A stretch of 64,000 nucleotides of DNA. Origin: Tamarix chinensis (taxonomy: Eukaryota > Streptophyta > Magnoliopsida > Caryophyllales > Tamaricaceae). The DNA lies in contig CM060172.1 in assembly GCA_030549775.1 (NCBI GenBank), positions 5,105,361 through 5,169,360 on the forward strand, given 5' to 3'. Each line of letters starts with the position of its first letter. Position 1 is the first letter of the stretch. Positions 46,131 through 56,059 of this stretch are shown here, piece after piece. The notes beneath the pieces are model-generated. The model was not told the origin of the DNA. It ran no database searches and saw only the letters and a program-made list of their open reading frames with translations. A program made the translations under genes and the position numbers.

Positions 46131-46192
46131 GCGAGCCAAGTCAACATCCGGAGAAGGTATAGGAGCGTGCTCCAAGACCGGAGTCGCGTTAG
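46131..46192 (+). other. Exon-like LTR block, 62 nt
   Basis: Bounded by TTTTCCTCTTATAG|GCGAG and CGCGTTAG|GTAAGG, a good acceptor with pyrimidine tract and a near-consensus donor. Contains TAGGAGCGTGCTCCAAGACC. The minus copy at 63,123-63,184 has the same length and shares GTAGGAGAGTGCTCTAAG. Confidence 0.6.
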
Positions 46193-47151
46193 GTAAGGAC
46201 GAAGCTATGGCCTTGTGTAATGTGTGATATAACGTGTGGGTGAATGTTGAGTATGCCATGTTGATGCGTATCATGCATGTGTTATGAATAACTTGTTTTG
46301 ATGTAGCGCAGCATGGATCATGAGGTATGTTGTGTGTGCTTTATATTATACGTGTATGCCATGTTCCATGTTTATCGTTGATGTTGATGATGTGACTTTT
46401 TATAACCCTCTAGGACATGCATGCTAGGGTTTTGGGTAGCATGAAATGATAATAAAAGAATAACGGGAAAGTGGACATTTGGGAAGTTTGCATGGGGGAA
46501 ACTAGATCTTGCATGGGCATGATCCTTACGTGGGAAAAGCTGAATGGGGTTGAGAGTGAGAATTCACTTAGATAAAGGATGAGTATGGGTTTTCTAAAGG
46601 AGAGGGGAGACTTTGGGGTGAAAGAGGGAGGTTACTTGTTGAAGAAGTAAGGTGCTAGGGTTTGGTGCAGCCAACTAGGGTTGGCGTGGTCGATTAGGGT
46701 TTGAGTGGCCAACCAGGGTTTGGTTAGTCACATGTGAACTTGGGAGATAAAGAGATACACTTGGGGAATTTTCTAATAAAGAATGAGGTGCGAGATAGAG
46801 AATAACGTAGCGTTTGGTAAGTAAGAAAGAGTTGGGCCACATAGGTCCGATTAGGGTATCCGAAGGGGAACCCTAGAGGGATGAGAACATGCGGAGGCGA
46901 CATCATATGTGTTGGGATGGCCTATATCCTTGGGGTTTGTGTCTTACTATATGCTACTTTACCTAAGTCTACGGGGGGATGGATGTCGGGTGTGAGAAGA
47001 GGTACGGGTCTCAAATTATGGGACGAACCCTTGGAGGGGAAAGTAGTAGAGTATTAGCCGCATGCATGTCAAGGGTGATGTGTGAATTAATAAGACACCG
47101 ATAAGACATTAATCATGTAAAGCGAAAGATGTCGAGCCGAGCCTGTGATCC

Positions 47152-47285
47152 GGTCCACCGGCTATAATAGTGGATCAGAGGCGTTTTGCCCTGTGCGTTT
47201 ATTTCCGGTCCACCGGCTATAATAGTGGATCAGAGGCGTTCTGCCCTGTGCGATATCTTCCGGTCCACCGGCTATAATAGTGGGG
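47152..47285. repeat. LTR A minisatellite, 55-bp unit
   Basis: Two full units and one partial, starting at 47,152, 47,207 and 47,262, each opening GGTCCACCGGCTATAATAGT. GGTCCAC and GTGGATC can pair (one G:U), so each unit can fold into a small hairpin. Confidence 0.9.
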
Positions 47286-47469
47286 CTCCCGCACTCACAT
47301 GGGTTATTGAAGAAATGTGTGGAATGGACTTATTATTATTTATGAGAATAAAAGGACAAAGCACCGAGGAAACATTCACCACTTTCTTGCATGTTATTGT
47401 ATGTTGTCTATGTGCTGAACTTGTAATATATGTCCTATGTGCTGGCCTTAGCTCGTTTGTCACCTTACT

Positions 47470-47525
47470 CAGTACGAAGTGTACTGATCACCCGTTTCAT
47501 GGGTGCTGCTCATTCCCACGAGCAG
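47470..47525 (+). other. Three consecutive perfect hairpins near the LTR acceptor-like site
   Basis: CAGTAC-GAAGT-GTACTG (47,470-47,486), CACCC-GTTTCAT-GGGTG (47,489-47,505) and CTGCTC-ATTCCCAC-GAGCAG (47,506-47,525). They end 23 bp before the acceptor-like TGCAG|G at 47,548. The same three are recognisable in the 60,959 LTR. Confidence 0.7.
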
Positions 47526-48194
47526 AGAGCCCTTCTGACCTTGTGCAGGTAGGAGATCTCGTATTCGATGCCTACGACACCTACGAGGCATCGGGTGGGG
47601 CCGAGTGTTGAGCCCATCCTAGTTGGGGCCGAGAGCGAGTTGGTCGGACTCTTTTACGATCCTCTCTTTCATCTATCTTAGTTTTCGTATTATATTATGT
47701 TGTTTTCATATTTTGGAAGTGGAACTTTTAAGTTGTAATCCTAAACAATACTCTATCTGTGGTCGACTCTTGTTTCTTGAATGATGTACGATGGCTATGG
47801 ACTTATGTTTTTGATGGTTCTTATTAATGATGTTTTTGATTTAGCCTTAGCACTTAGTACCGGAACGGTAGGAATAGACCGGTCTGGTACTAAGTGTGGC
47901 GGTAATACCCCCAAGTTTACGGTTTTAATTCTTTTGCTTTCGCTAAACCTGTTGATTTAAACAAAATTTTTCAGTAGTAAATTTGGGGGTGTTACAAAAG
48001 GTTAAGTGGTTCAGCTAATCATTTTAAGTGAAAATCCTGAATCTTGAGAAAAGATTAGTTGTGATGAATAATGTTGAGATGTGTGATTAAAGTAAGCTAA
48101 AAATGTGTTATGTGTTATTAGAAAATGCTTCAATGTGGTATTAGAAAGATTTATAAGCATGATGTACATAAAAAAATGATTGTTTGGTGTTATT

Positions 48195-48470
48195 ATAGAG
48201 TAGACTAATCGACTAGTTAGGTCAAACCAATTGATTAGTTCCTAGAACAGTCAACTAGTTGTCCCAACCCACCAAATGGTGAGCCTAGAGAAACCTTAGT
48301 CTTACTCTCTGCTTAAACCTATCAAATAGAATAGTCTTTGAATAGCTAATTGGTTTGCAAAAATTGATCAACTAGTTTGAGGAAAAGAAAGTTTTGGTTG
48401 AGCCAAACTGATCGATTAGTCAGCCCAAACCAATAAACTAGTTAGGCCAAATCGATCGACTAGTTCATAT
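48195..48470. repeat. Palindromic CGATCG/ACTAGT-type minisatellite, LTR B
   Basis: Units such as AAACTGATCGATTAGTCAG and AAATCGATCGACTAGTTC recur about nine times with about 20-25-bp spacing. The first cluster of the same LTR is at 43,137-43,265. Confidence 0.75.
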
Positions 48471-49082
48471 GGTTTATGTGATTTAGTTCCTTTTGGTTTG
48501 GTTCTATTTTGAGGCTATGCATGGGATTATCTTATGATTATTAAAGAGATAGAATACAGATTTTATCATGGATTAATGACCTAATGAATAGATTAAATGA
48601 ACCATGATTTATGACATACTCAATAAGTATTGTAAAGGAAAAAATGGTGTACCATATATGAAAGGATGGTTTGAGAAAAGGATTAATGAAACACCACATG
48701 TGCTTAATTGAAATGGAAAAATGAGCATGAATAATATTGGACAAGAATAAATGGAAACCCCACACATGGTTGGGAAATGGAAAGGATTAAGATGAAAGAA
48801 ACATATGAATGCCTTGGTTGCTCTTTATATAGGCTTTGTGTGATCATTCAACCTCGTAAATAATGTACTAATCACATAAAGCAAAAGATAATTGAGTTGT
48901 GTATGATTCTAGATTATCCAATCCTCGATTATCTTCTGAGGGTTAGTCTGCCTTCAGGCATTTACCGGTGCCTTTAGGCTTTACCTTTGAGTTGGATCTT
49001 AGAGATCTTGGTGTCTTACCTACTATAGATACTAATGACGTACTAGGGGTATCAATACTAAGGAGTCTAGTTACCTAAGTGG

Positions 49083-49219
49083 TTGGCTTTGGTCTGGACT
49101 TATGTCCATTGTGGTTAGCTTCACCCTAGACTTATGTCCAAATTGGTGATTGGCTTTGGCTTGGACTTGCGTCTATTTTGGTAATTAGCTTCAGTCTAGA
49201 CTTTATGTCCCTTGGTTTG
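49083..49219. repeat. Four copies of a 33-37-bp unit in LTR B
   Basis: Units alternate 'ttggctttggtctggactt' and 'ttagcttcaccctagactt', each followed by 'atgtcca'. It occupies the place where other LTRs carry their minisatellite, upstream of the 'acttactcagtac' block that resumes after the LINE (53,523). Confidence 0.8.
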
Positions 49220-49776
49220 GACAAGCTTCCATGGTATGTAAGACTATAGGGTAGTGCAAAACCCATTGCTTGATGATAAAAATTTGGATGATGAATAAGT
49301 AGATTAAAAATAATTGGATAATGATGGGAACAAAGGTTTGGATGAAAAAAGGGGGGAAAGATGGAATGAACACTTGGATAATAGCTCAGATGACTAACTA
49401 GTTAATAATTGGAAATATTGACTGAATGTTGACCTTTGTCAATATATGGATAAGGAAATGGTATATTCTAAACGACTAAGCTAGTTGGAAAATAAACCCT
49501 AGTGATTATTTGGATTAATTTGCTTAGTGCATTTGTGATTTTCTATGTTAATATACTATGAAGATAAGCATGATACATTTTGATTTGCCTAAGTTATGCA
49601 TGATAATATATATCATGATGAATTACTGCACATACATATATGTGATGTTAAGTATGATATCCACATCATAATAGAATTTTATATGTTTTTTTTTGGTAAG
49701 TAATAAGAGCTTCATTAATTACCAAAGCAGGATAAGTACATCAAACAAACAGAAAAAGTCTATTTACAAAGGAGAA

Positions 49777-50220
49777 CTAAACAAATCTATCTATAGAACC
49801 CAACAAGACAACCCATTTAGCCTTATTTTTTAAGGAAGAAACTTTAATGAAGATTTGAAGGATGATCTCACGAGCCACTGTTTTAATCAAAGGAACTTTA
49901 GCTTGGAAAATAGCTAAGTTCCTGGCATGCCAAATCTTATGGATAATAGTAGAAATCATCATACGCATAATGTCTTGTTCACCCCTTCTGAATTTTCTCC
50001 TTTGGATAGTCCATATTTGGATTTGGTCCCAAGAATTGAGAGGAGGAACAATGCTAAGCCATTTACACATAATTCTCCAAAGCTCCTGAGCAAAAGGATA
50101 GAGCATAAAGAGATGATTAAAATATTCAAGCTCCCTTGCACAAAGACCACAATATGTTTCATTTGTGATACCCCATTTACCTAGCCTTTCTTTAGTAAGT
50201 AAGGCCTTCCAACATAACAA
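49777..50220 (-). pseudogene. LINE ORF2 C-terminal zf-RVT domain
   Basis: A 147-codon open frame reading LCWKALLTKERLGKWGI..ETYCGLCARELEYFNHLFMLYPFAQELW, the Cys/His-bearing zf-RVT region of plant L1-type ORF2. Then KIWHARNLAIFQ follows, and the frame ends about 80 bp before the poly(A) site. It is the C-terminal end of the broken ORF2. Confidence 0.8.
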
Positions 50221-50439
50221 CCAAGAGATGAATTTGTGTCTAGGACGACCAGGATACTTCCAAACCTGATTGTGTCATGGTTTACTATCTCCTTTCCACC
50301 TAATAATATCATACACTCTGTGTGTCTTATACATCCCATCAGTAAGAACACAATTATGATGGAATAAATGTAGAAGAGAGTCTCTAAGAAGCATAATTCA
50401 TCTAAAAATCCAAGATTGGTTAGAATGGAACTGCAGATC

Positions 50440-51840
50440 ATTCAAATGAGCCCCTTTAATGTAGTAGCCATGTATCCATTTGATCTAAAGAATTTCTTTG
50501 TTGTAAACCACCTGCTGCAACCTCTTCTCCATAGCAATAATTTTCCAATATAAGATATTTTTCAGGCTTAAACCACCTTCCCTAAAGGGGAGACGGACCT
50601 GCTACCAAGAGATAAGGGATTTATTTGATCTTGAATTCAAACTGGACCATAAGAAGGCCCTGCAAAGTCTATCGACATAGGCAATAACCTTATTGGGGAG
50701 AATGAACACCTGAGTCCAAAAATTCTTAATGCCAAATAATACTGATTTGATTAGCTATAATCAACCAAAATAGCTAAGGTGTTAGTTAGTCCAAAGGAGG
50801 ATTATAGCAGAAAAAGAATCAATAAGGGGCTGAAATTGAGAGATGCCCAAGCGAGTAGAATCCAGGGGTACACCCAAGTATATAAAAGGGAAATACTCTT
50901 CCTCACACTTTAGGATTTCTAAGATTTAAGTTTTCACAGCCAAGGGAACCCCTGCCATATAAACTGAGCTCTTATAGGGATTATCTTTCAATCTAGAATA
51001 AAGAGCAAAGTCTTCTAGCTTCTGTTTAATAAGAAATGCTGAGAATATATCACCTCTATCAAAAAGTAGTAAATCATCAGCAAAGCACAGATCAATGATT
51101 TTGAATTTGCTGCAACCATGGTGACTAGGAATTTACTATCATTCCACAATAGATGGAGATCCTTATGGAAATATTCCATAACAATAACAAAAAGATAGGG
51201 AGACAAAGGGTCTCCCTGCCTGAGCTCTCTCTTGCAGTCAAAAGGATAGGTAAGGGAACCATTCACATTAAAAGAAACTCTAAATGAAGTCACACATGCC
51301 ATAACCAATTCAGTGAAGTGATAAGGAATACCAAAGGCCAGGAGAGTATGTTACAAGAAAGGCCATTCCAGAGAGTCATAAGCTTTTTGGATATCCACTT
51401 TAGCCATCATTCTTAGAGAAACAGACTTACATTAGTAATTCTTAATTAGTTTAGTAGACATAAGCACATTATTCCCAAGATTTCAACCTTTAACAAAAGC
51501 TACTTGAGAATCCTCAATGATAAACTGTAGAACCTTTTGAAATCTGTTAGCCAAGACTTTGGAAAAAAAATTATAAAATACATTGCAACAGGTTATAGGT
51601 CTGAAATCCTTGACTTTTGAGGCTCCACTCTTTTTAGTTATGAGAGTAATTGTTGTGTTATTAACTTGCCTAAGAATCATCTTAGAATACCAGAAATCAT
51701 TAAAAGTAGCAACAATATCATTACCAAGAATAGGCCAGGTTTGTTTGAAAAAGATGGGGTTATATCCATCCGGGCATGGGGCTATCAAGTTCCCCATAGA
51801 CAAAAGAGCAGACTTTACATCTTCAATAGTAGGTTGAGCA
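50440..51840 (-). pseudogene. LINE ORF2 reverse transcriptase
   Basis: The minus strand shows CPDGYNPIFFKQTWPILG..., ITLITKKSG...KDFRPITCCNVFY, SKVLANRFQKVLQFIIEDSQVAFVKG (51,803-51,483). Then come CVTSFRVSFNVNGS and CKRELRQGDPLSPYLFVIVMEYF (51,308-51,150). Next, in another frame, is FADD-LLLFDRG near 51,080. The catalytic ADD box is present but frames are broken between these blocks. The family signatures 'F-R-P-I-S/T-x-x-N' and 'R-Q-G-D-P-L-S-P' are plain. Confidence 0.85.
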
Positions 51841-52349
51841 AAAAGAATTTGTCTTTGTTCTAAATTTAGAATATGACCCTGGTTAAATGCTGTAGGATTA
51901 ATAGGTTTGAGCTCAGCAGAAGGAGAACCAAGCAGTTTCTTATAAAAATTTACTATCTTAACCTTAATATCTTCATCCTACACAAGGACTTGGTCATAGT
52001 CATTAATGAGCTAAGAAATCCTATTATGAGATCTCCTCCCCTAAAGACTATCATCGAAAAATTTATTATTATGGTCTCCCAGCTTGACAAACTGAATATG
52101 AGCCTTTTGTTGAAAGAAACTTTCTTCATCTCTAGCTTTTTTTCTCCTAGTCCAGTCTGGCATCTTTTTTTTTGGTAATACAAGCTTGATCAAAAGGATG
52201 ATGAGATAAGTTATTAATTGTCCCATGCCAATGTTGATATGCAAAAGTAAGCTTTTGAGTAACCTTTCTACAATGAATGGAATTGAATTTTTTAAGTTCA
52301 ACCTTCAACATTCTGAGTTTTCTCATACACAAGTAGGCCTGAGATCCCT

Positions 52350-53330
52350 ATAATTTCACCTGTCAAGCACTTCTAACTAGGTCAAAGAAACCCTCCTTTT
52401 CAACCCAGAAGTTTAAAAATTTTAAAGGTTTGGCTCTCCCTGGCTGGACCACCTATAAGGAAATAATCAAGGCATGTTGATCAGAAACAGGATGATGGAA
52501 TGTATTAATAATAGTATCAAGGAAAATATCCATCCATTTACTATTACCAATACCCCTATCCAGCCTACTATAGATCCTAGAACCAATATCTTTTCTACTA
52601 GTCTAAGTAAACCAGGTCCCAAATGAAGGAAATTCCCTAAGCCCACATTCTTGCAGGCAGTGGGAGAATTCAATGACATCCTAGGGCTCAATATCCCCAC
52701 CAATATTTTCCTGGGAAGAGGCAACTACATTAATTTCTACAATGGCAATCTAGGAAAAAGACTGTCTAGCTATCTTTCTCATCCAATCCCATAAATCCCT
52801 TCTAAGGGCTCCTATGTTATAAGCATAAACCATAGTGATCCCAAATAAGACCTGGCACAGGTAGCCAAGCAATGGATACCTTGGGCATTTTTATCAACGA
52901 CCTAGAGGTTATACATAAATTCATCCCATAATAACCAAACTCTACCATTTGAATGATGATCATAATTATTAACCCAATGCCAATGTAAGCCAAGCTTCTG
53001 AATAATGGAATCAGCTTTATCCTTCTTAACTCTAGTTTCTAATAGACCCAGCAAACCAGTTTTATGCAAAGATATAAGGTTTCTCACAACCTTGTGTTTG
53101 AGGGTTTTATTAAACCCTCTAATATTCCAAATGGAAATGGTTATAACGAAGAGGAGCTGCCACCCCCTCCCCCTATCCACATTGCTTACTATTAGTCTTC
53201 CCTTAAGGGAACCCAACTTAGGAGGGCGAAATTCAGAAATTTCTATTTGAGGAATGCTCCCTCCAATACAAGGTAACTCCTTACCTTTTAGTAATTCCAT
53301 TTGTCCATTATAAGTCATGGGGGACAAAGC
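52350..53330 (-). pseudogene. LINE ORF2 endonuclease (EEP family)
   Basis: In 53,327-52,902 the minus strand reads ISIWNIRGFNKTLKHKVVRNLI, LLGLLETRVKKDKADSII, LGLHWHWVNNYDHH and GRVWLLWDE. These are the Asn and Glu motifs opening an apurinic-type endonuclease. The frame then breaks. Later pieces are RLVEKILVLGSIVGWIGVL (compare the R-I-Y-S-R-I-D-R-V type box) and DHQALII-like sequence near 52,470. It is part of the same ORF2 as the RT to the left. Confidence 0.75.
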
Positions 53331-53494
53331 AGCAACCTATATATCATCATAATTCAAGGAGGGTTACTGGTTTGTAACAGGTCTAGAGACAGGGTTAGGA
53401 TGGATAGACTTCTGATCAGAACTAGAAACCACTAGAAGCTTAGATTCTTGAGAAGAAGTAGGTTTAGGTCTTAAAATGTGTAGAATTTTGCATG

Positions 53495-54018
53495 CTTGTG
53501 GATTCCTTTTAGGAGATAACTTGACTTACTCAGTACATAGCATATCGATATGACCGTATGCTCAGTCACCTACTCATTACCACAAGAAGAGGGCCATATG
53601 TAGGTTTTCAGGGATGGCTAGCAGTGGACCTACCTCAGCTTGGGTTTGGCACTTAAGAGGGTAGAAATATAGAGGATTTGTATGGTCTGAGAGGGACTAT
53701 GGTTTTGCATTCATGCCTTAATCTCATTTTAATATGGCCTTATATTCTTAACTTATCTGCCTTCTTGTACTTGACTTGGTCGGGGATCGTCGAGGTCCTT
53801 TATTTAAATGATCTTTTAAATATTCATGTAATTTAAGTTTGTAATTTTAGATTGAATTGTGTGGTTTATCCTTTTATCTAATATGGAATAGGTGACGGAC
53901 ATATACCCCATGTTAGGTACAGTGATAATACCCTGTTTTCCTAAGTATGTATAGTATTTTTTGCTTTCGCATTGTTTTAAATGAATTTTTTTAGTAGTGA
54001 AATATGGGGATATTATAT
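53495..54018 (+). mobile_element. LTR B, part 3 (3' end)
   Basis: Resumes with 'acttactcagtacatagcatatcg' and runs into the block matching 31,545-31,920 inverted. It ends GGGGATATTATA at 54,018, directly before a PBS, so LTR B is the 5' LTR of element P1. Confidence 0.8.
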
Positions 54019-54021
54019 GTT

Positions 54022-54033
54022 AGTATCAAAGCT
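54022..54033 (+). promoter_or_regulatory. Primer-binding site of gypsy element P1
   Basis: TAGTATCAAAGC matches TGGTATCAGAGC at 10 of 12 positions, three bases after the LTR end. Confidence 0.75.
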
Positions 54034-54400
54034 TTTTCTAAAAAAAAACACTTTCAAACACAATTAAGTTGATAACCTAGGTTTTATCAGGGCTTTCTTC
54101 AAGATTTTCCACTTTTAAGAACTTTTAAGCTGACACCACAAGATTGTTATTAGAGCATTTTCTTAAAAATGTGCCATGTTCAACAATTTTTAAGATGATA
54201 CCACATGATGGTATCATCCTTGATTGAAACCTTTTCCCTTTGATTTTTTCGCTAAGTCTAAGTATTTATCAACATAAAATGTCTGTGAGTGAGAGTGGGT
54301 TAGGAATGTACAATAGATAACCTCAATGATAATTTGTTATACTAGTCTTGGTACTCGGTAGATTGAATTTCTACCCTAATTAATTAGTACTTAGGAATCA

Positions 54401-55350
54401 ATGGCCACTAATCGCCGATACAAGAACATTGAGGCATTCATGGAGACTATCAGAGCCAACATGGAGGGTCAGATATGAGCACCACAACCACCACTGGTGC
54501 CAGTAGCCATCCCTATTTTAGAAGATTAGCTTTGGAGGGCTGGGCATCATCATCCATCAATCTTCCAGGGCTAATAGGAGCCTAACATCAAGGAAAGATG
54601 GATTAACAATATGGAGAATACATTCACCACTTGTGGTTGCCCTACTGATAAAAGGGTTGATGTGGTGGTATACTATCTGAGAGGAAGGATAAACTCGTGA
54701 TGGAGGAGCGTCCAACGTAGGGGTGGAGAACCTATAGGATGGAGACCATTCCTAATGTTATTTCATGCCTAATTTTACTTAACTCATCTCCGAATAAAGA
54801 AGTACGATGAGTTTATGGCTCTTTGGCAAGGAGGTATGTCCCTTGAGGAGTACTACACACGATTCATTCAGTTAGTCTAGTTTGCTCTAAAAGTGGAGGC
54901 CCAAAAGGTGATGCAGGTCCGTCACTTCAAGATTAGGTCTAGGGATCAAATATATGGAAATCTTAGTGGGAGTTACACTACCAGACATGGTAGGGATCTA
55001 TGAGCTGGCTTTAGAGGTGTCCCGATTCATTCAAGTCCAAAGTGCTCAATCAAGGCGTAAGAGGTAGTTTGAGGGTTGCTAGTGTCCTAATGAAAGAAAG
55101 AAGGCCTTTTTGAGAGGAAGCTTGCCTCCTAGATATGGCAAAAGCATGGGGTCAGTACCTCAAATTAGAGGTCTATATGGGGGTCATGCCGAGGAGAGGT
55201 ACTACCACTACAAGTGATGTGGAACAGATCACCTAGGGGTAGACTGTAGAGGCAACAAGGTAACATGCCATGGATATGGCATGGTGGGGCACAAAGCTTA
55301 TGAGTGTCGAGTCGGGAGTGGAAGCATCTAGAGGATTCAGTCTAGAGCTT
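54401..55350 (+). pseudogene. Gypsy gag (P1)
   Basis: Opens MATNRRYKNIEAFMETIRANMEG, then FQGxxxP and a capsid-like region (WKTYRMETIPNVISC-type frames). EYYTRFIQLV-like text appears near 54,850. Two zinc-knuckle-like units occupy 55,199-55,315: HYK*CGTDHLGVDC and CHGYGMVGHKAYEC. In the second, the second Cys is Tyr. Many stops are TGA/TAG at expected Trp, Gln or Arg codons. Gag is the capsid protein and here is non-functional. Confidence 0.7.
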
Positions 55351-55559
55351 AGAATACTAGGTCTATCCAATAGCCACAGCCACAAACTCAAAGAGTTCCT
55401 CCGTCACTAGCTAGTGTCACTAGTCGAGCTCGCCAACCTAGAGGCTAGACCCCTCGCCCTTTCCAACAAGGGAAAGGATCAACTAGTATCGTGGAGTTCT
55501 TTCGGGAGGATGCCTAAATGTGATGAGCCAAGTAGAGGCAGAGCTTCATGCTGGTATCA

Positions 55560-55870
55560 TAATCGGTATACTTATTATCTTTACTTTTTCGATACGTGTG
55601 TCGGTTGACTCCAGTGCATTGCACTCCTTTGTGTCGTTCGTATTTATAGCAAGAGCCTCCTTATCTCTTTCCAGTTGTATTTTCACTTCTGTTATATTGC
55701 CTTATGGGAATAGAATCACATGCTCTAGGTTCTATAAAGGAGTGGCTTTGGTAGTTGGGGGAATAAAATTGTTATTGGACCTCATAGAACTTAAATTGCA
55801 TGATTTCGATGCAATCATTGAAATGGATAAGTTGGGAAAGTATCGAGCATTGATCGATTTCACATAAGAA
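55560..55870 (+). pseudogene. Gypsy aspartic protease (P1)
   Basis: Reads RVSVDSSALHSFVSFVF, where the D-S-G active site is D-S-S, then LKLHDFDAIIEMDKLGKYRALIDF, the typical end before RT. Most of it lies in one open frame of 115 codons (55,520-55,867). Confidence 0.75.
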
Positions 55871-56059
55871 CACATGGTATTGCAAGCACCAAAGTGCATT
55901 AGGATTTTATATCAGAAGTGTGAGCCTAATCCCTCTACAATGATCGTGTTGGCAATCATAATGAGAAACCTCATTAGTACAAGGTATTCTCTCTACCTAC
56001 ATAGTGTTTGAGACACCGAGGCAACTGAGATACCATTGGAGCATATAGAGGTGGTTTCC

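Larger units (their letters stand above)
43934..47996 (+). mobile_element. Solo LTR A, 4063 bp, GC-rich core, perfect TSD AAAGG
   Basis: Starts TGAAATACCCC and ends GGGGGTGTTACA. AAAGG lies on both sides (43,929-43,933 and 47,997-48,001). The interrupted target is confirmed by the intact relative at 32,640-32,690. Contents are an AT-rich start, a CpG-rich promoter region (44,310-45,400), TATAAATA (44,913), (TTA)n (45,440-45,900), an exon-like block (46,131-46,192), a 55-bp minisatellite (47,152-47,285), three hairpins (47,470-47,525), an acceptor-like TGTGCAG|G (47,548), and a terminal 'ggtactaagtgtggcggt' block. Frames of 96-181 residues inside it look compositional. The retained CpG and perfect duplication suggest it is young. 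Confidence 0.92.
48002..49685 (+). mobile_element. LTR B, part 2
   Basis: Continues LTR B after the solo LTR, with palindromic repeats at 48,195-48,470, AT-rich sequence to 48,900 and a 35-37-bp array at 49,083-49,219. It is interrupted by the LINE whose target duplication TAGAATTTTATATG occupies 49,672-49,685. No gene. Confidence 0.75.
49686..53480 (-). mobile_element. L1-like LINE, 5'-truncated, with 14-bp target duplication
   Basis: On the minus strand it ends in a poly(A) (T run at 49,686-49,694). It is flanked by TAGAATTTTATATG (49,672-49,685) and TAGAATTTTGCATG (53,481-53,494), matching at 12 of 14 positions. The 3.8 kb spans the end of ORF1 or linker, endonuclease, RT and zf-RVT tail. 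It interrupts LTR B, so it is younger than that LTR. Confidence 0.9.

Noticed and set aside
47152..47285. Regular direct repeats resembling a CRISPR array
   Set aside because: Adjacent tandem units without unique spacers, in plant nuclear DNA inside an LTR.
47186..47611. A 141-codon frame beginning MPCAFISGPPAIIVDQ
   Set aside because: It crosses the 55-bp minisatellite, whose unit length is not a multiple of three, and the hairpin block of LTR A, and it is not kept in LTR H or C.
49777..50220. Host gene with a zinc-finger-like product
   Set aside because: The frame is the zf-RVT tail of the LINE, collinear with its RT and endonuclease and followed by its poly(A).
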